From positions 1 to 58,292 of the forward strand of contig NZ_KZ319301.1 in the NCBI RefSeq assembly GCF_002744755.1: a DNA stretch of 58,292 nucleotides. Direction: 5' to 3'. Positions within the stretch are counted from its first letter, which is position 1, and the number at the start of each line of letters is the position of its first letter. The notes beneath the pieces were generated by a model that worked only from the letters and a program-made list of their open reading frames with translations, did no database searches and had not been told where the DNA came from. Made by a program: the position numbers and the translations under genes. Source of the DNA: Leeuwenhoekiella nanhaiensis (GTDB taxonomy: Bacteria > Bacteroidota > Bacteroidia > Flavobacteriales > Flavobacteriaceae). Positions 16,762 through 26,468 of the stretch are shown one piece after another.

Positions 16762-16769
16762 TATTTTTG
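16762..16769 (+). promoter_or_regulatory. Likely -7 element of the helicase operon
   Basis: TATTTTTG, an exact TAnnTTTG match, 38 bp before the helicase ATG at 16807. The -33 box is unclear. Confidence 0.5.
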
Positions 16770-16806
16770 CAAAATTCATAATTACACAGAGCTACTAAAA
16801 AGCAGT

Positions 16807-18327
16807 ATGGCGAAAGAGCAGGATTTAAATAGCGGAAAAGAATTATACAACTACCAGTTAAAAGATCTCGATCGGATTTTTACCTGTATGGAAGAAGAGG
16901 CAGATGATTTTAATCTGCTTTACCAATTACCCACCGGAGGTGGTAAAACGGTAATCTTTTCAGAAATCGTACGCCGGTATATTGCTCAAAAGCAAAAAAA
17001 GGTGGTTATTCTTACCCACCGTATTGAGTTGTCTTCGCAGACCTCAAAAATGCTCAAAACCTTTAATGTTCCCAATATGGTCATAAACTCAAAGGTTAAA
17101 ACCCTTGAGGGCAATGAAGATTACATGTGTTATGTGGCCATGGTTGAGACGCTTAACAACCGTCTTCAGGATGAAAAAATTGACATCAACGATGTCGGGT
17201 TAGTGATTATAGATGAGGCGCATTACAATTCATTTAGAAAGCTGTTTAGCTATTTTAAAGATGCCTTTATTTTGGGTGTTACGGCCACTCCGTTGAGTTC
17301 TAATGTGAAGTTGCCTATGAAAGACAACTATCGTAAACTGATCATCGGGGAGAGCATAGGTTCATTAATAGAAAAAGGCTTTTTGGCCAAAGCTCACGTG
17401 CATACCTATGACGTAGGGTTAAAAACCTTACAGGTAGGGATTAACGGGGATTATACGGTTAAGTCTTCAGAAATTCTGTATACCAATCACAGTATGCAGG
17501 AGAAATTGCTCAGTGCCTATGAGGAGCGGGCTAAAGGAACCAAAACCCTGATTTTTAATAACGGAATCAATACCTCCAGATACGTTTATGAAACCTTTAA
17601 AGAGGCGGGTTACGACGTACGACATCTGGATAATACACATACCAATAAAGAAAGAAAGGCAATCCTGAAATGGTTTAAAAACACACCGGATGCCATTCTC
17701 ACCTCTGTAAGTATTCTTACTACCGGTTTTGATGAGCCTACGGTCGAAACGATTATTTTAAACCGGGCGACGCGTTCGCTTACCCTGTACTTCCAAATGA
17801 TAGGCCGTGGTTCACGGGTTCTGCCAGACAAGAAGAGTTTTCAGGTGATCGATTTGGGTAACAATATGGCACGTTTCGGGCTGTGGGATGCCCCTATGGA
17901 TTGGAATGATATCTTCCTGTATCCTGATTTCTATCTTGAAAATCTCATAAGTGATGAGGAGATTGAACGCAACTTTGAGTATGTGATGCCACCTGAACTG
18001 CGGGAGCAATTCAGCAAAAGCGATAACATAGATTTCGATATCAAAAAGGAATACGAAGAGGTGTTTGCCAAGGGGCTTAAATCTAAGGAAGCTTTAGAGC
18101 GATCTATAAATCAGCACGCACAAATTGTTTTTGAGAATACCGAAGATATTTTTGATGCACGTATTTTAGCACGGGAACTGAAGGAAGAAATTCAGTATCG
18201 CATTCGCCAATATTCATACTGCATTATGAAGAATACCAAAAATTATAAGGATTGGCTTGAGGAAGATTATATGCGTAAGTTGCGTTTAAAGCTGAGTCAG
18301 ATGTATGCTAATGTTCCAGCTCAATAA
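16807..18327 (+). CDS. SF2 DEAD/DEAH-box helicase
   Basis: A 506-residue helicase of the RecG/UvrB-like type III restriction ResIII family. Q-motif-like YNYQLKDL is followed by LPTGGGKT (motif I), VIIDEAH (motif II), GVTATPLS (motif III), LTTGFDEP (motif V) and QMIGRGSR (motif VI). An acidic C-terminal extension of about 120 residues has no recognised domain. Similar stand-alone proteins are common in Flavobacteriia; the role in DNA or RNA metabolism is not known. The longer reading from 16717 covers the promoter, so MAKEQ at 16807 is used. Confidence 0.88.
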   Translation: MAKEQDLNSGKELYNYQLKDLDRIFTCMEEEADDFNLLYQLPTGGGKTVIFSEIVRRYIAQKQKKVVILTHRIELSSQTSKMLKTFNVPNMVINSKVKTLEGNEDYMCYVAMVETLNNRLQDEKIDINDVGLVIIDEAHYNSFRKLFSYFKDAFILGVTATPLSSNVKLPMKDNYRKLIIGESIGSLIEKGFLAKAHVHTYDVGLKTLQVGINGDYTVKSSEILYTNHSMQEKLLSAYEERAKGTKTLIFNNGINTSRYVYETFKEAGYDVRHLDNTHTNKERKAILKWFKNTPDAILTSVSILTTGFDEPTVETIILNRATRSLTLYFQMIGRGSRVLPDKKSFQVIDLGNNMARFGLWDAPMDWNDIFLYPDFYLENLISDEEIERNFEYVMPPELREQFSKSDNIDFDIKKEYEEVFAKGLKSKEALERSINQHAQIVFENTEDIFDARILARELKEEIQYRIRQYSYCIMKNTKNYKDWLEEDYMRKLRLKLSQMYANVPAQ

Positions 18328-19027
18328 CCTGTATATTTTGAAGAGAGCCATCTATCTGATTTTAGTGATTTTCAGTTTTTTAAATACTGAAAACATGCAA
18401 GCTCAGGAAGGAAATCCAACCCTGGGAGCCTGGTATGGCTATTTTATATTTTCTGACTTTAAAGACTCCCAGTTTGGACTAATGGGTGACGTGCAATACA
18501 GGAATTATGAAGTAACCAGCGATTTTCAGCAGTTTATTGTTCGCGCCGGTCTTTCCTATAAATTTAAGAATACACCTTTAAAGGTTTTAGCGGGGCACTC
18601 CTATTTTGTTACCGGTTTTTTTGGGGAAAGCGAGGAGACTTTTTATGAGCATCGTCCTTATCAGGATGTCATCTGGAATCAAAAAATTGCAGCCCGTCTT
18701 TATTTTCTACATCGTATCCGTTTTGAGGAGCGGTTTATAGAAAATCAGGATTTTAGAATGCGCTATCGCTATATGCTAAATGCAAAAATTCCGTTAAACA
18801 AACCGGAAATTTCTGCAAAAACGCTTTATTTGTGGACAGCTGCAGAGGTTTTTCTAAATGGAAAACAGTCTGTAGTAACGCCAAATATCTATGACAGAAC
18901 CTGGTTTTTTGGCGGTGGTGGATACAAGTTTTCTGATGCAGTCTGGGCCGAACTGGCGTATATGCGTGAAGTAACAAATGCGCAAACCAAAGGTCAACTC
19001 ATTGTGAGCTTGTTTCATAAATTTTAA
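18305..19027 (+). CDS. DUF2490 outer-membrane-type protein
   Basis: A 240-residue protein with a leader ending MQAQ and then a strand-rich DUF2490 sequence (GAWYGYFIFSDF, LYFLHRIRFEERF, RMRYRYMLNAKIPL). It probably forms a small beta-barrel. It overlaps the helicase stop codon by 23 bp and is followed 14 bp later by the small His/Cys protein, so it may be co-transcribed with the uptake genes downstream. Confidence 0.75.
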   Translation: MLMFQLNNLYILKRAIYLILVIFSFLNTENMQAQEGNPTLGAWYGYFIFSDFKDSQFGLMGDVQYRNYEVTSDFQQFIVRAGLSYKFKNTPLKVLAGHSYFVTGFFGESEETFYEHRPYQDVIWNQKIAARLYFLHRIRFEERFIENQDFRMRYRYMLNAKIPLNKPEISAKTLYLWTAAEVFLNGKQSVVTPNIYDRTWFFGGGGYKFSDAVWAELAYMREVTNAQTKGQLIVSLFHKF

Positions 19028-19041
19028 TGTAAAATCAATAC

Positions 19042-19362
19042 ATGATATTTAAGAGTAAAAATATACAGATTCTTATCAGCTTTGTTCTGATTGTGGCTGT
19101 TTTTGCTTTTAAAGTAGCTGATTTACATAAATACGTTCACGACAAAGATGATTTAAACAATCATCATTGTGAATTGTGCCTGCTGAGTCAAAAGCAGAAA
19201 AATCAGTCAGATTTCTTCTTACCTGAAGCCTACAGCGGTTTAGAACACACTGCTGTGGCAATTAGCGATCTGCAAAAAAGTTTTTTCTACACCTTTAGAA
19301 AAAATATTCCGGTACTTACCGGGAAATCGCTTAACAAAGCACCCCCTTACCCATCAGTTTAA
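19042..19362 (+). CDS. Small membrane-anchored His/Cys protein
   Basis: A 106-residue protein with one N-terminal membrane segment (IQILISFVLIVAVFAF). Just after it come a His-rich stretch (DLHKYVHDK) and HHCELC, a plausible metal site. The C-terminus ends NKAPPYPSV. Small proteins of this layout often precede TonB-dependent receptors and recall DUF2946-type copper or zinc proteins, but I cannot assign a family. It lies directly upstream of the TonB receptor. Confidence 0.7.
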   Translation: MIFKSKNIQILISFVLIVAVFAFKVADLHKYVHDKDDLNNHHCELCLLSQKQKNQSDFFLPEAYSGLEHTAVAISDLQKSFFYTFRKNIPVLTGKSLNKAPPYPSV

Positions 19363-19371
19363 TACCGATTT

Positions 19372-19413
19372 ACAATCGTTGTTTTTCGCTATGCGAAAAA
19401 TGCAAGTGATTGT
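19372..19413 (+). other. Hairpin between the small protein and the TonB receptor
   Basis: TTTTTCGC-TAT-GCGAAAAA (19382-19400) is a perfect 8-bp stem, extended outward by TTG/CAA and ACAATC/GATTGT (19372-19413). There is no long U-run, so it looks more like an mRNA processing or stability element than a terminator. It also contains the TTTCGC-N3-GCGAAA motif found elsewhere in the window. Confidence 0.5.
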
Positions 19414-19452
19414 TATAATTAACTGATTAAGCATTTCTTTTCTTTTAAAGAG

Positions 19453-21879
19453 ATGAAATATAGATTCACTATGAAATTTTTCACTTTAGTGTTTGTATGT
19501 GTATTTGGTTTACACATTCAGGCACAGGAATGCGACTATACCATAAGCGGTGTAGTGCGTGATTTTCACGATGGCCAGGTTTTGCCTAATGCGACATTAA
19601 GTATAAACGGCTATCAAAAATATGCCTTATCTAATCTGGATGGTAAATATGCACTTAAAGGCCTGTGTGAAGGCTCTTACGTGATTACCATAACGCATCC
19701 GGAGTGCGAGGTCGCTGAGTTTACCGTTGAGGTAAGCGGTGATGTGCAGCGAGATTTTAAGCTTGAGCATCATACCGAAGAACTCAATTCGGTTACGGTT
19801 AAAGGGCAAAACCTTAAAAAAGGTTCCGCTTCAAGTGCTGCGCAAATTTTACAAACCGATGCTCTGGAAAGCTACAGCGATGCGAGTCTGGGAGATGCGC
19901 TCCGGGAAATTCCCGGTGTTTCATCCCTCAATACCGGAAGCACCGTTGTCAAACCGGTAATTCAGGGACTGCACAGCAGCCGTGTACTCATTATCAATAA
20001 CGGTACGCGGATGGAGGATCAGGAGTGGGGAGTAGAGCACGCTCCAAACCTGGACCTAAATACTGCGGCAAACGTCACTGTTGTAAAAGGAGCGAGTGCG
20101 CTTCGCTATGGTGGTGACGCGGTAGGCGGGGTGATTTTGACCGAATCTCCCAAAGCACCGGCTAAAGATACCCTTTATGGAAAAACTATCCTAAGCGGAG
20201 CTTCAAATGGCCGTGGCTACGGAATTACTTCCACCTTAATGAAGGCCTATCATAGCGGACTTTATATTCAGGGTCAGGGAACCCGTAAGCGTTCGGGCGA
20301 TCGTGAAGCACCAGATTATGTTTTATCGAATACCGGAGTTTCTGAAAATGACTTTTCGGTTGGTTTTGGTCTGGATAAGTTTACCTATGGTTTTGACGCG
20401 TACTACAGTATGTATGATGCTGAAATTGGTATTCTTAGAGCCAGCCATATAGGAAATGTAAGTGACCTGGTAAGAGCCATCAACAGCGGAGAACCTGATG
20501 TTATCAGGGATTTTATCTACGATATCAATGCGCCAAAGCAGGATGTAAGGCATCATCTGGCCAAACTAAGTGTTTTTAAGCGCTTTGAGAAAGCCGGTAA
20601 ATTAACGCTTGATTATTCGTTTCAGCAAAACAACCGATTAGAATACGACATCAGAAGGGGCGAGAACCGTGATAAACCCAGTCTTGACTTAAGGCTAACC
20701 ACACATACGCTGCAAAGTAATTTTGCCTACGATGCGCGATCTGATTTTAAAGCAGATTTTGGGGTTGAAGCTTCCTATCAGGAGAACTTCCCTAATCCGG
20801 AAACCGATATCAGACGTCTGATACCGGATTATGAGATGTATACTTTTGGGGCTTATGCAACAGCTTCTTATGACATCAACAGCAATTTCAAACTAGATGG
20901 GGGTTTTAGATATGATTTTAGTGAAATAGACGCTGAAAAATTTTATCAAAACAGCAGATGGGAAGAAAGGGATTATGATACCGATTTTGCCGACTTAATT
21001 GTCGAGCAATTTGACAACCAGCTGTTGGTAAATCCGGTCTTTGACTATCATAATTTTTCAGGAACGCTGGGAGGTAGATATCAGTTTGCAAACAACTGGG
21101 ATTTGAAACTCAATTTTAGTTCTGCGTCACGGGCGCCAAACCCTGCAGAATTATTTAGTGACGGCCTTCACCACTCGGCTGCGATAATTGAATTAGGGGA
21201 TCTGCGTATTAAACAGGAGCAATCCTACAAGACCAGTCTCGAGCTTAATGGGCAAAGTGGTGGATTTAGTTTTGGAATCAATCCCTATTACAATCAGATC
21301 AGCGATTTTATTATTCTTGAACCCACCGGACTTCAATTTACTAATAGAGGTGCTTTTCCGGTTCACGAATACAGACAGGTTGATGCGCGTTTGTATGGGG
21401 TAGATCTTCAGGCAGCCTATTACTTTAACGATCAGTTTGATGTAAAAACGGGTTTTGCTTATGTCAACGGGCACGATTTAGATCGTGACCGTCCCTTAAT
21501 TGATATGCCGGCGCCTAATGTGAATACGACTTTTTCATTTCGCAAAGCGGAATGGAATAATCTAAATGTTTCCTTACGGAATCAAAGTGTTTTTAAGCAG
21601 AATCGTTTTCCCGATAATGATTTTGAGGTGACGTACATCAACGATTCTGGAGACGAGGTAACTGAAACCGTAAGAATTAGTGAATCTCCAGCAGCTTATA
21701 GCTTATTTCACCTGGCATCTTCAGCAGAATTTAAGGTGCTTAATCAATCTACACTGACTTTAGGCCTCTTTGTAGATAACATTTTGAATACGGCCTATCG
21801 CGATTACCTGAATAGACAGCGCTATTTCGCTGACGATTTAGGACGAAATTTTAAAATTCAAATTAAGCTCAATTATTAA
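19453..21879 (+). CDS. TonB-dependent receptor with CarboxypepD_reg domain
   Basis: An 808-residue outer-membrane receptor. Signal peptide to about residue 24, a carboxypeptidase-like regulatory domain (about 27-110, YTISGVVRDFHDG), then a plug with ALREIPGVSSL and KPVIQGLHSSRVLIINNG, and a 22-strand-type barrel ending in an aromatic-rich strand (FKIQIKLNY). The plug resembles ZnuD-like metal receptors (KPVIRGL-type motif). With the His/Cys protein upstream and the lipoprotein downstream this suggests metal uptake; that is inference. An internal ATG at 19471 is an alternative start. Confidence 0.85.
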   Translation: MKYRFTMKFFTLVFVCVFGLHIQAQECDYTISGVVRDFHDGQVLPNATLSINGYQKYALSNLDGKYALKGLCEGSYVITITHPECEVAEFTVEVSGDVQRDFKLEHHTEELNSVTVKGQNLKKGSASSAAQILQTDALESYSDASLGDALREIPGVSSLNTGSTVVKPVIQGLHSSRVLIINNGTRMEDQEWGVEHAPNLDLNTAANVTVVKGASALRYGGDAVGGVILTESPKAPAKDTLYGKTILSGASNGRGYGITSTLMKAYHSGLYIQGQGTRKRSGDREAPDYVLSNTGVSENDFSVGFGLDKFTYGFDAYYSMYDAEIGILRASHIGNVSDLVRAINSGEPDVIRDFIYDINAPKQDVRHHLAKLSVFKRFEKAGKLTLDYSFQQNNRLEYDIRRGENRDKPSLDLRLTTHTLQSNFAYDARSDFKADFGVEASYQENFPNPETDIRRLIPDYEMYTFGAYATASYDINSNFKLDGGFRYDFSEIDAEKFYQNSRWEERDYDTDFADLIVEQFDNQLLVNPVFDYHNFSGTLGGRYQFANNWDLKLNFSSASRAPNPAELFSDGLHHSAAIIELGDLRIKQEQSYKTSLELNGQSGGFSFGINPYYNQISDFIILEPTGLQFTNRGAFPVHEYRQVDARLYGVDLQAAYYFNDQFDVKTGFAYVNGHDLDRDRPLIDMPAPNVNTTFSFRKAEWNNLNVSLRNQSVFKQNRFPDNDFEVTYINDSGDEVTETVRISESPAAYSLFHLASSAEFKVLNQSTLTLGLFVDNILNTAYRDYLNRQRYFADDLGRNFKIQIKLNY

Positions 21880-21889
21880 ATATCAAATT

Positions 21890-22483
21890 ATGAAAAATTT
21901 AAAAATCTCAAGCCTTTTACTTTTAGCGTTAATCAGTTTTTCAAGCTGTTCAGACGATGAGGGAACACCCGAATTAATAAATGAAGAAGAGGTTATTACA
22001 ACCGTAACCGTAACTCTTAAGTCAAATTTTGGGAACGGTGAGGAAATAATATTAACATCAAGAGATTTAGATGGTGAAGGCCCTGATGCTCCTGTAATAA
22101 GTGTCACAGGAGGTAATCTACAGTCTGGTATCGAATACACTGGAACTGTTGTTCTTGAAAATGAAACTGTTTCTCCTGCGGAAGTTATCAATGAAGAGAT
22201 TATAGCTGAAGCAGATGAACATCAGTTTTTCTATCAGATTGGTTCAGGTCTGGATGCGACAGTTAGCTACGATGATACCGAAAATCAATATCTAAATAAT
22301 GGTAGCTTAAACCCAGTGGGCTTAAGCTTTACATTAACAGCCGGGGCTGCATCAACCGGTCAGTTTACCGTTACGCTGCGTCACGAGCCTAATAAAGATG
22401 CAGCAGGTGTAAGTGAAGGTAACTTAACTAATGCAGGTGGAGAGACTGATGTTGCTCAAACCTTTAACCTGACTATTGAATAA
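21890..22483 (+). CDS. Lipoprotein partner of the TonB receptor
   Basis: A 197-residue lipoprotein (lipobox SFSSC at about residue 19). Two strand-rich halves follow, with EIIAEADEHQFFYQIG and a C-terminal VTLRHEPNKDAAGVSEGN segment. Similar proteins sit directly downstream of TonB receptors in Flavobacteriia. It begins 10 bp after the receptor stop, so one transcript is very likely. The EADEH segment might bind a metal; this is speculative. Confidence 0.75.
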   Translation: MKNLKISSLLLLALISFSSCSDDEGTPELINEEEVITTVTVTLKSNFGNGEEIILTSRDLDGEGPDAPVISVTGGNLQSGIEYTGTVVLENETVSPAEVINEEIIAEADEHQFFYQIGSGLDATVSYDDTENQYLNNGSLNPVGLSFTLTAGAASTGQFTVTLRHEPNKDAAGVSEGNLTNAGGETDVAQTFNLTIE

Positions 22484-22501
22484 AAGTTAACTTTAAAGCA
22501 T

Positions 22502-22533
22502 AAAAAATGCCCTGCGAAAGCAGGGCATTTTTT
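22502..22533. terminator. Bidirectional terminator
   Basis: AAAAAATGCCCTGC, a GAAA tetraloop, and the perfect complement: a 14-bp stem between the lipoprotein gene and converging rpoD. Confidence 0.94.
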
Positions 22534-22551
22534 AGTTTTAGGAAGCTTTTA

Positions 22552-23418
22552 TTAACCTAAATAGGTTTTTAGCACTTTACTTCTTGAAGTATGACGCAAT
22601 CTTCTGATTCCTTTTTCACGAATCTGGCGTACACGTTCACGACTTAAGTCAAACATCTCACCAATCTCCTGAAGGGTGTGCGGTTGCTCACCACCCAGAC
22701 CGTAATTCAATTTAATTACATCAGATTCCCGGGGAGATAAGGTCTCAAGAGCACGCTCAATCTCAGTACCCAAAGATTCCTGCATTAAATCTGCATCAGG
22801 GTTTGGAGACTCTCCAGATTTTAAAACGTCATAAAGATTAGAGTCATTTTCCCCTTCTTTAAAAGGAGCATCCATAGAAAGATTACGACCCGAATTCTTC
22901 ATTGCCAACTTAACTTTGGCCACAGTCATATCAAGTTCTTTCGCGATCTCATCTGCAGAAGGTGGTCGTTCAAGACTTTGCTCCAGATAAGAAAACGCTT
23001 TATTGATCTTGCTGATTGTACCAATTTTGTTAAGCGGTAGACGAACAGTTCTTGAGTGTTCTGAAATAGCCTGTAAAATTGACTGACGAATCCACCATAC
23101 GGCGTAAGAAATAAATTTGAAACCACGGGTTTCATCAAATCGTTTTGCAGCTTTAACCAGACCTACATTACCTTCATTAATCAAATCAGGTAATTTTAAA
23201 CCCTGGTTTTGATACTGTTTAGCAACAGATACCACAAAACGCAAATTAGCCTTCGTCAATCGTTCTAAAGCAACCTGATCGCCCTCACGAATACGTTGTG
23301 CCAACTCGACTTCCTCATCAGCGGTAATCATATCGAGTTTGCTTACATCCTGTAAATAGGTATTTAAAGATTTTGATTCCCGATTGGTTACCTGCTTGGT
23401 GATTTTGAGTTGTCTCAT
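22552..23418 (-). CDS. rpoD: Primary sigma factor RpoD
   Basis: A 288-residue group 1 sigma factor in the short Bacteroidota form, lacking region 1.1. Region 1.2 starts at the N-terminus ([19 protein letters not shown]). Region 2 has [35 protein letters not shown]. Region 3 carries RLPLNKIG. Region 4 has [19 protein letters not shown]. It directs housekeeping transcription from TTTG/TAnnTTTG promoters. A single gene with its own spacer on each side. Confidence 0.95.
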   Translation of the reverse strand: MRQLKITKQVTNRESKSLNTYLQDVSKLDMITADEEVELAQRIREGDQVALERLTKANLRFVVSVAKQYQNQGLKLPDLINEGNVGLVKAAKRFDETRGFKFISYAVWWIRQSILQAISEHSRTVRLPLNKIGTISKINKAFSYLEQSLERPPSADEIAKELDMTVAKVKLAMKNSGRNLSMDAPFKEGENDSNLYDVLKSGESPNPDADLMQESLGTEIERALETLSPRESDVIKLNYGLGGEQPHTLQEIGEMFDLSRERVRQIREKGIRRLRHTSRSKVLKTYLG

Positions 23419-23543
23419 ATATAAAATTGTTTTTTAAAGTAAATGGAATGTATTATAACATGGATATTTATCAAATCAAATTATTTGGTCACTTTTAGTA
23501 GTAATTTAACATTTGATTCCATTCAGATTGTTTATTTGATCAA

Positions 23544-26054
23544 TTATTCATTGTTATTCTTCTTTTTCTTCCGTTTTAAAAACGAAAAGAATCCGCCATT
23601 GTTGCCTTCGTCCTCCTGTTCTTCCGTGTCAATTTCTTCTTCAACAGGCTGCTCAACCGTTTTTAAAATTTTCCCACGATCATCGAGGTAAACTTCTTTA
23701 GTAAATGATTCTTCCTGCCCATTAAAAATAGACTCAAAAAAGGACTGTACTCTTGAAGTACTATCGCGTACAATTGGGGCACAGTTTAAAGCATTTGCAA
23801 CCTCTGCCGAAGGACTTCTAAATCTTTGCTGGGTAATTGAGGCGTAGGTGGTATCTGCATTTAATCGCTGCATTAACTTCGCAAAAATAGGCAAAGCCGA
23901 ATTTGCACCTGCACCTAAACCGGTACTGCTAAAACCTATACGATAATCATCATTACCCACCCAGGTTACGGCTACCATTCCCGGGGTAATACCTACAAAC
24001 CAACCGTCCTTATTGTCTTGAGTGGTACCCGTCTTACCGGCAATGTCATTTTTGAGCTTGTACGTATACCTTAGTCGGGTAGCTGTGCCTTCACTTACAG
24101 TTGCTTTCATCATTTCGATCATGGCCTGTCTGGTACTGCTGCGCATTACGGGTTTTTCAGCAATTTCGGGCTCAAATTTGGCGATAACACGTCCGCTTCG
24201 GTCTACTATTTTTGTGATGTAATAGGGTTTAGCAGGTTTTCCCTGATTTACAAATGCGGTATATGCCGAAGCTAAATCACGCATTTTGATTTGGGCAGTT
24301 CCTAAAGCAAGCGATGGAACATAAGGCAGTTTACTTTCAATACCCATGCGTTTAGCCTGATTGATTACTTTGCCTATTCCTACATCAAGCAAAACCTTAA
24401 CGGCAACCGTGTTGATGGAGTTGCTTAAAGCTCCTTTCAACGAATATTTCAAATCTTCACCCTCTCCGCCCGAGTTTGAAGGAGACCACACTTTGCCATT
24501 AAAATGATATACTTCTTGCGATCCATCATAATACGTACAGGGATCCATTTGATTTTCAAGAGCGGTGGTATATACAAAGGGTTTAAAGGTAGAACCTACC
24601 ATACGTTCACTTTGACTTACGTGATCGTATTTAAAATTTTCAAAATCAATTCCGCCTACGTAGGCCAGAATACCTCCGGTTTGAGGATCCATTGCTATGA
24701 ACCCGCAATTGAGAAGGGAAAGATAGTGCGCCAGACTATCGCGTACCGAAATTTGCTGGGTGCGCTCGTCTGTATTCCAGTCAAAGATAGAGCGCTTCTT
24801 TTTAAGGTTTAGCGAATCTTCAAGTGCCTGACCGGAAATACTGTCTTTAATAAGTTTTTGGTAATAGGGAAGACGCTCCAGAGAAGGTTGCAGTATAGAT
24901 TTTTGCTTCCAGGGTGCGTAATTCCCATACGCTTTTTCATACTGTGTCTGCAGGGCTGCCATATGCTCACGCATGGAAGCTTCGGCATATTGCTGCATTT
25001 TTTTATCGAGAGTGGTGTGAATGGTAAGACCATCCTGATACAGGTCGTAAGAGCTGCCGTCTTCTTTTGAATAGTTTTTCAACAGTTCGCGGGCTTCTTT
25101 ACGTATCAATTCCCTGAAATAGGGAGCGATGCCCAGATCACTGCGTTCCTGATAGTTTAGGACGATTGTATCCCGTTCCATCCCAATAGTATCCTGAGGT
25201 TTCAGATACTTGTAGCGTAACATTTGATTGATAACCACATCCCGTCTTTTTTTAGCGCGTTCAGGGTTTACACGGGGATTATAGCTGTTATTGGCTTTAA
25301 GCGTACCTACCAAAATCGCGGCTTCATTGAGTGTAAGCAATTCAGTACTTTTATTAAAAAACTTTTGGCTGGCGCTTTCAATGCCATAGGTATTGTCAGG
25401 AAACGGAACGGTGTTTAAGTAGAGGTTTATTATTTCGTCTTTAGAATAAACCTGTTCGATGCGCTGAGCGACAATAAATTCTTTAAATTTCGATACAACC
25501 AGTCCTAAGGTGCCATTATCGGGACGTCCATAAATATTCTTAACCAATTGCTGTGTAAGTGTACTTCCACCTCCGGAAGATTCGTCCTGCATTAGGAGCG
25601 TTTTAAAAAATACCCGCATCAGGCTTAATTTGTCAACACCGTCGTGCTTGTAAAAGCGGGCGTCTTCGGTAGCAATTAAGGCATCTCTAAGATGGGTGGG
25701 AATTTCTTCAAATCCTATGGGTCTGCGATCAAAAATGTAGTAATTACCAATATTTTCACCGTTGCGATCTACCAGTTGGGTAGCCAGAGATTGTTCAAGA
25801 TGGGAGAGTTCATACTTGGTAGGAAGTTTACCCCAAAGCCCCAGATAAATACTTAAAAAAAACAGGGAGAACATGAAAAAAAGCGACCCAAAGGCCATTA
25901 GCGGATAACGTACCCACTTGCGTTTAATAGCCGTATGAAATTTAAGTGCCGCAAAACGAAAACCAATTTCAACGTACTTTATGATTTTCATTAAGGTGGT
26001 AAAGGCCTTGTGTTTTAAAGAAGAATTTGGCTTGTTTTTCAAGGGATTTTTCAT
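23544..26054 (-). CDS. Penicillin-binding protein 1A (transglycosylase/transpeptidase)
   Basis: An 836-residue bifunctional class A PBP. One membrane helix (about 52-74). The GT51 domain has the catalytic Glu130 in EDARFYKHDGVD and GGSTLTQQLVKN. The transpeptidase domain has STFKP (SxxK), SNS in LSNSINT and KTGTT. The tail (about 800-836) is acidic then very basic. It polymerises and cross-links peptidoglycan on the periplasmic side. Confidence 0.94.
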   Translation of the reverse strand: MKNPLKNKPNSSLKHKAFTTLMKIIKYVEIGFRFAALKFHTAIKRKWVRYPLMAFGSLFFMFSLFFLSIYLGLWGKLPTKYELSHLEQSLATQLVDRNGENIGNYYIFDRRPIGFEEIPTHLRDALIATEDARFYKHDGVDKLSLMRVFFKTLLMQDESSGGGSTLTQQLVKNIYGRPDNGTLGLVVSKFKEFIVAQRIEQVYSKDEIINLYLNTVPFPDNTYGIESASQKFFNKSTELLTLNEAAILVGTLKANNSYNPRVNPERAKKRRDVVINQMLRYKYLKPQDTIGMERDTIVLNYQERSDLGIAPYFRELIRKEARELLKNYSKEDGSSYDLYQDGLTIHTTLDKKMQQYAEASMREHMAALQTQYEKAYGNYAPWKQKSILQPSLERLPYYQKLIKDSISGQALEDSLNLKKKRSIFDWNTDERTQQISVRDSLAHYLSLLNCGFIAMDPQTGGILAYVGGIDFENFKYDHVSQSERMVGSTFKPFVYTTALENQMDPCTYYDGSQEVYHFNGKVWSPSNSGGEGEDLKYSLKGALSNSINTVAVKVLLDVGIGKVINQAKRMGIESKLPYVPSLALGTAQIKMRDLASAYTAFVNQGKPAKPYYITKIVDRSGRVIAKFEPEIAEKPVMRSSTRQAMIEMMKATVSEGTATRLRYTYKLKNDIAGKTGTTQDNKDGWFVGITPGMVAVTWVGNDDYRIGFSSTGLGAGANSALPIFAKLMQRLNADTTYASITQQRFRSPSAEVANALNCAPIVRDSTSRVQSFFESIFNGQEESFTKEVYLDDRGKILKTVEQPVEEEIDTEEQEDEGNNGGFFSFLKRKKKKNNNE

Positions 26055-26207
26055 AAAAACACAAAGGTAATAGTTATCTAAAGAGATAGCTATGGGGCTT
26101 TACATTAGTTTAACAACAAAAAACTTTACCATGTACTGTAACAAAAAAACTAGTGGCGCGTCTATCTTATATAACATCAATCAAAAACGTTCTTTTTTAT
26201 TCAGATT

Positions 26208-26215
26208 TAAATTTA
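26208..26215 (+). promoter_or_regulatory. Likely -7 element of a small RNA
   Basis: TAAATTTA matches TAnnTTTG at all but the last position and lies just before the ORF-free transcript candidate that ends in an intrinsic terminator at 26374. The -33 region is AT-rich without a clear TTTG. Confidence 0.4.
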
Positions 26216-26219
26216 GACT

Positions 26220-26374
26220 AACGGCTGCCGAGGTGGCGGAAAGTTTATAAGACAGTGGGCTTGTTTCCTTTTTATGGGAAATGTGCCGATGGTGAGAAGA
26301 CTGAGTATTAAAGACACATTCATCAATCCCAAACGAGCGGTTATCTGATTCTTTTAGATAGCTGCTTTTTTTTT
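26220..26374 (+). ncRNA. Candidate small RNA in a 414-bp gene-free gap
   Basis: The gap 26055-26468 between PBP1A and the SLC13 gene holds no ORF of note. On the plus strand, opposite to both neighbours, there is a promoter-like -7 box, about 110 nt of GC-richer sequence with pairing potential, and a terminator. TTTCC/GGAAA forms a central hairpin near 26270, GGC/GCC and CAGT/ACTG pair around it, and the 5' TAACGGCT can pair with AGCGGTTA near the 3' end. The rod-like plan and length of about 155 nt suggest a 6S-type RNA (the flavobacterial 6S class is a candidate). I could not recognise a diagnostic sequence, so the class is a guess. Confidence 0.5.
26336..26374 (+). terminator. Intrinsic terminator without an upstream gene
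   Basis: AGCGGTTATCT (26336-26346) pairs with AGATAGCTGCT (26356-26366) over 11 positions including two G-U pairs, followed by a run of nine T. It ends no annotated gene, which is the main evidence for a plus-strand small RNA here. Confidence 0.75.
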
Positions 26375-26468
26375 GGGCATAGCTAAAAGATATAAAACTC
26401 TTAATCTCATTTCGATATCAGGTTTTACTTCCTTTAGATGACTCCAGGCTTGCCTTAAAAGCGTTTAC

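Noticed and set aside
26221-26345. Cobalamin riboswitch or tRNA in the 414-bp gap
   Set aside because: GCCACTG-like and CCGAGGTGGCGG-like words appear, but neither the riboswitch core nor a cloverleaf with acceptor and anticodon can be built.
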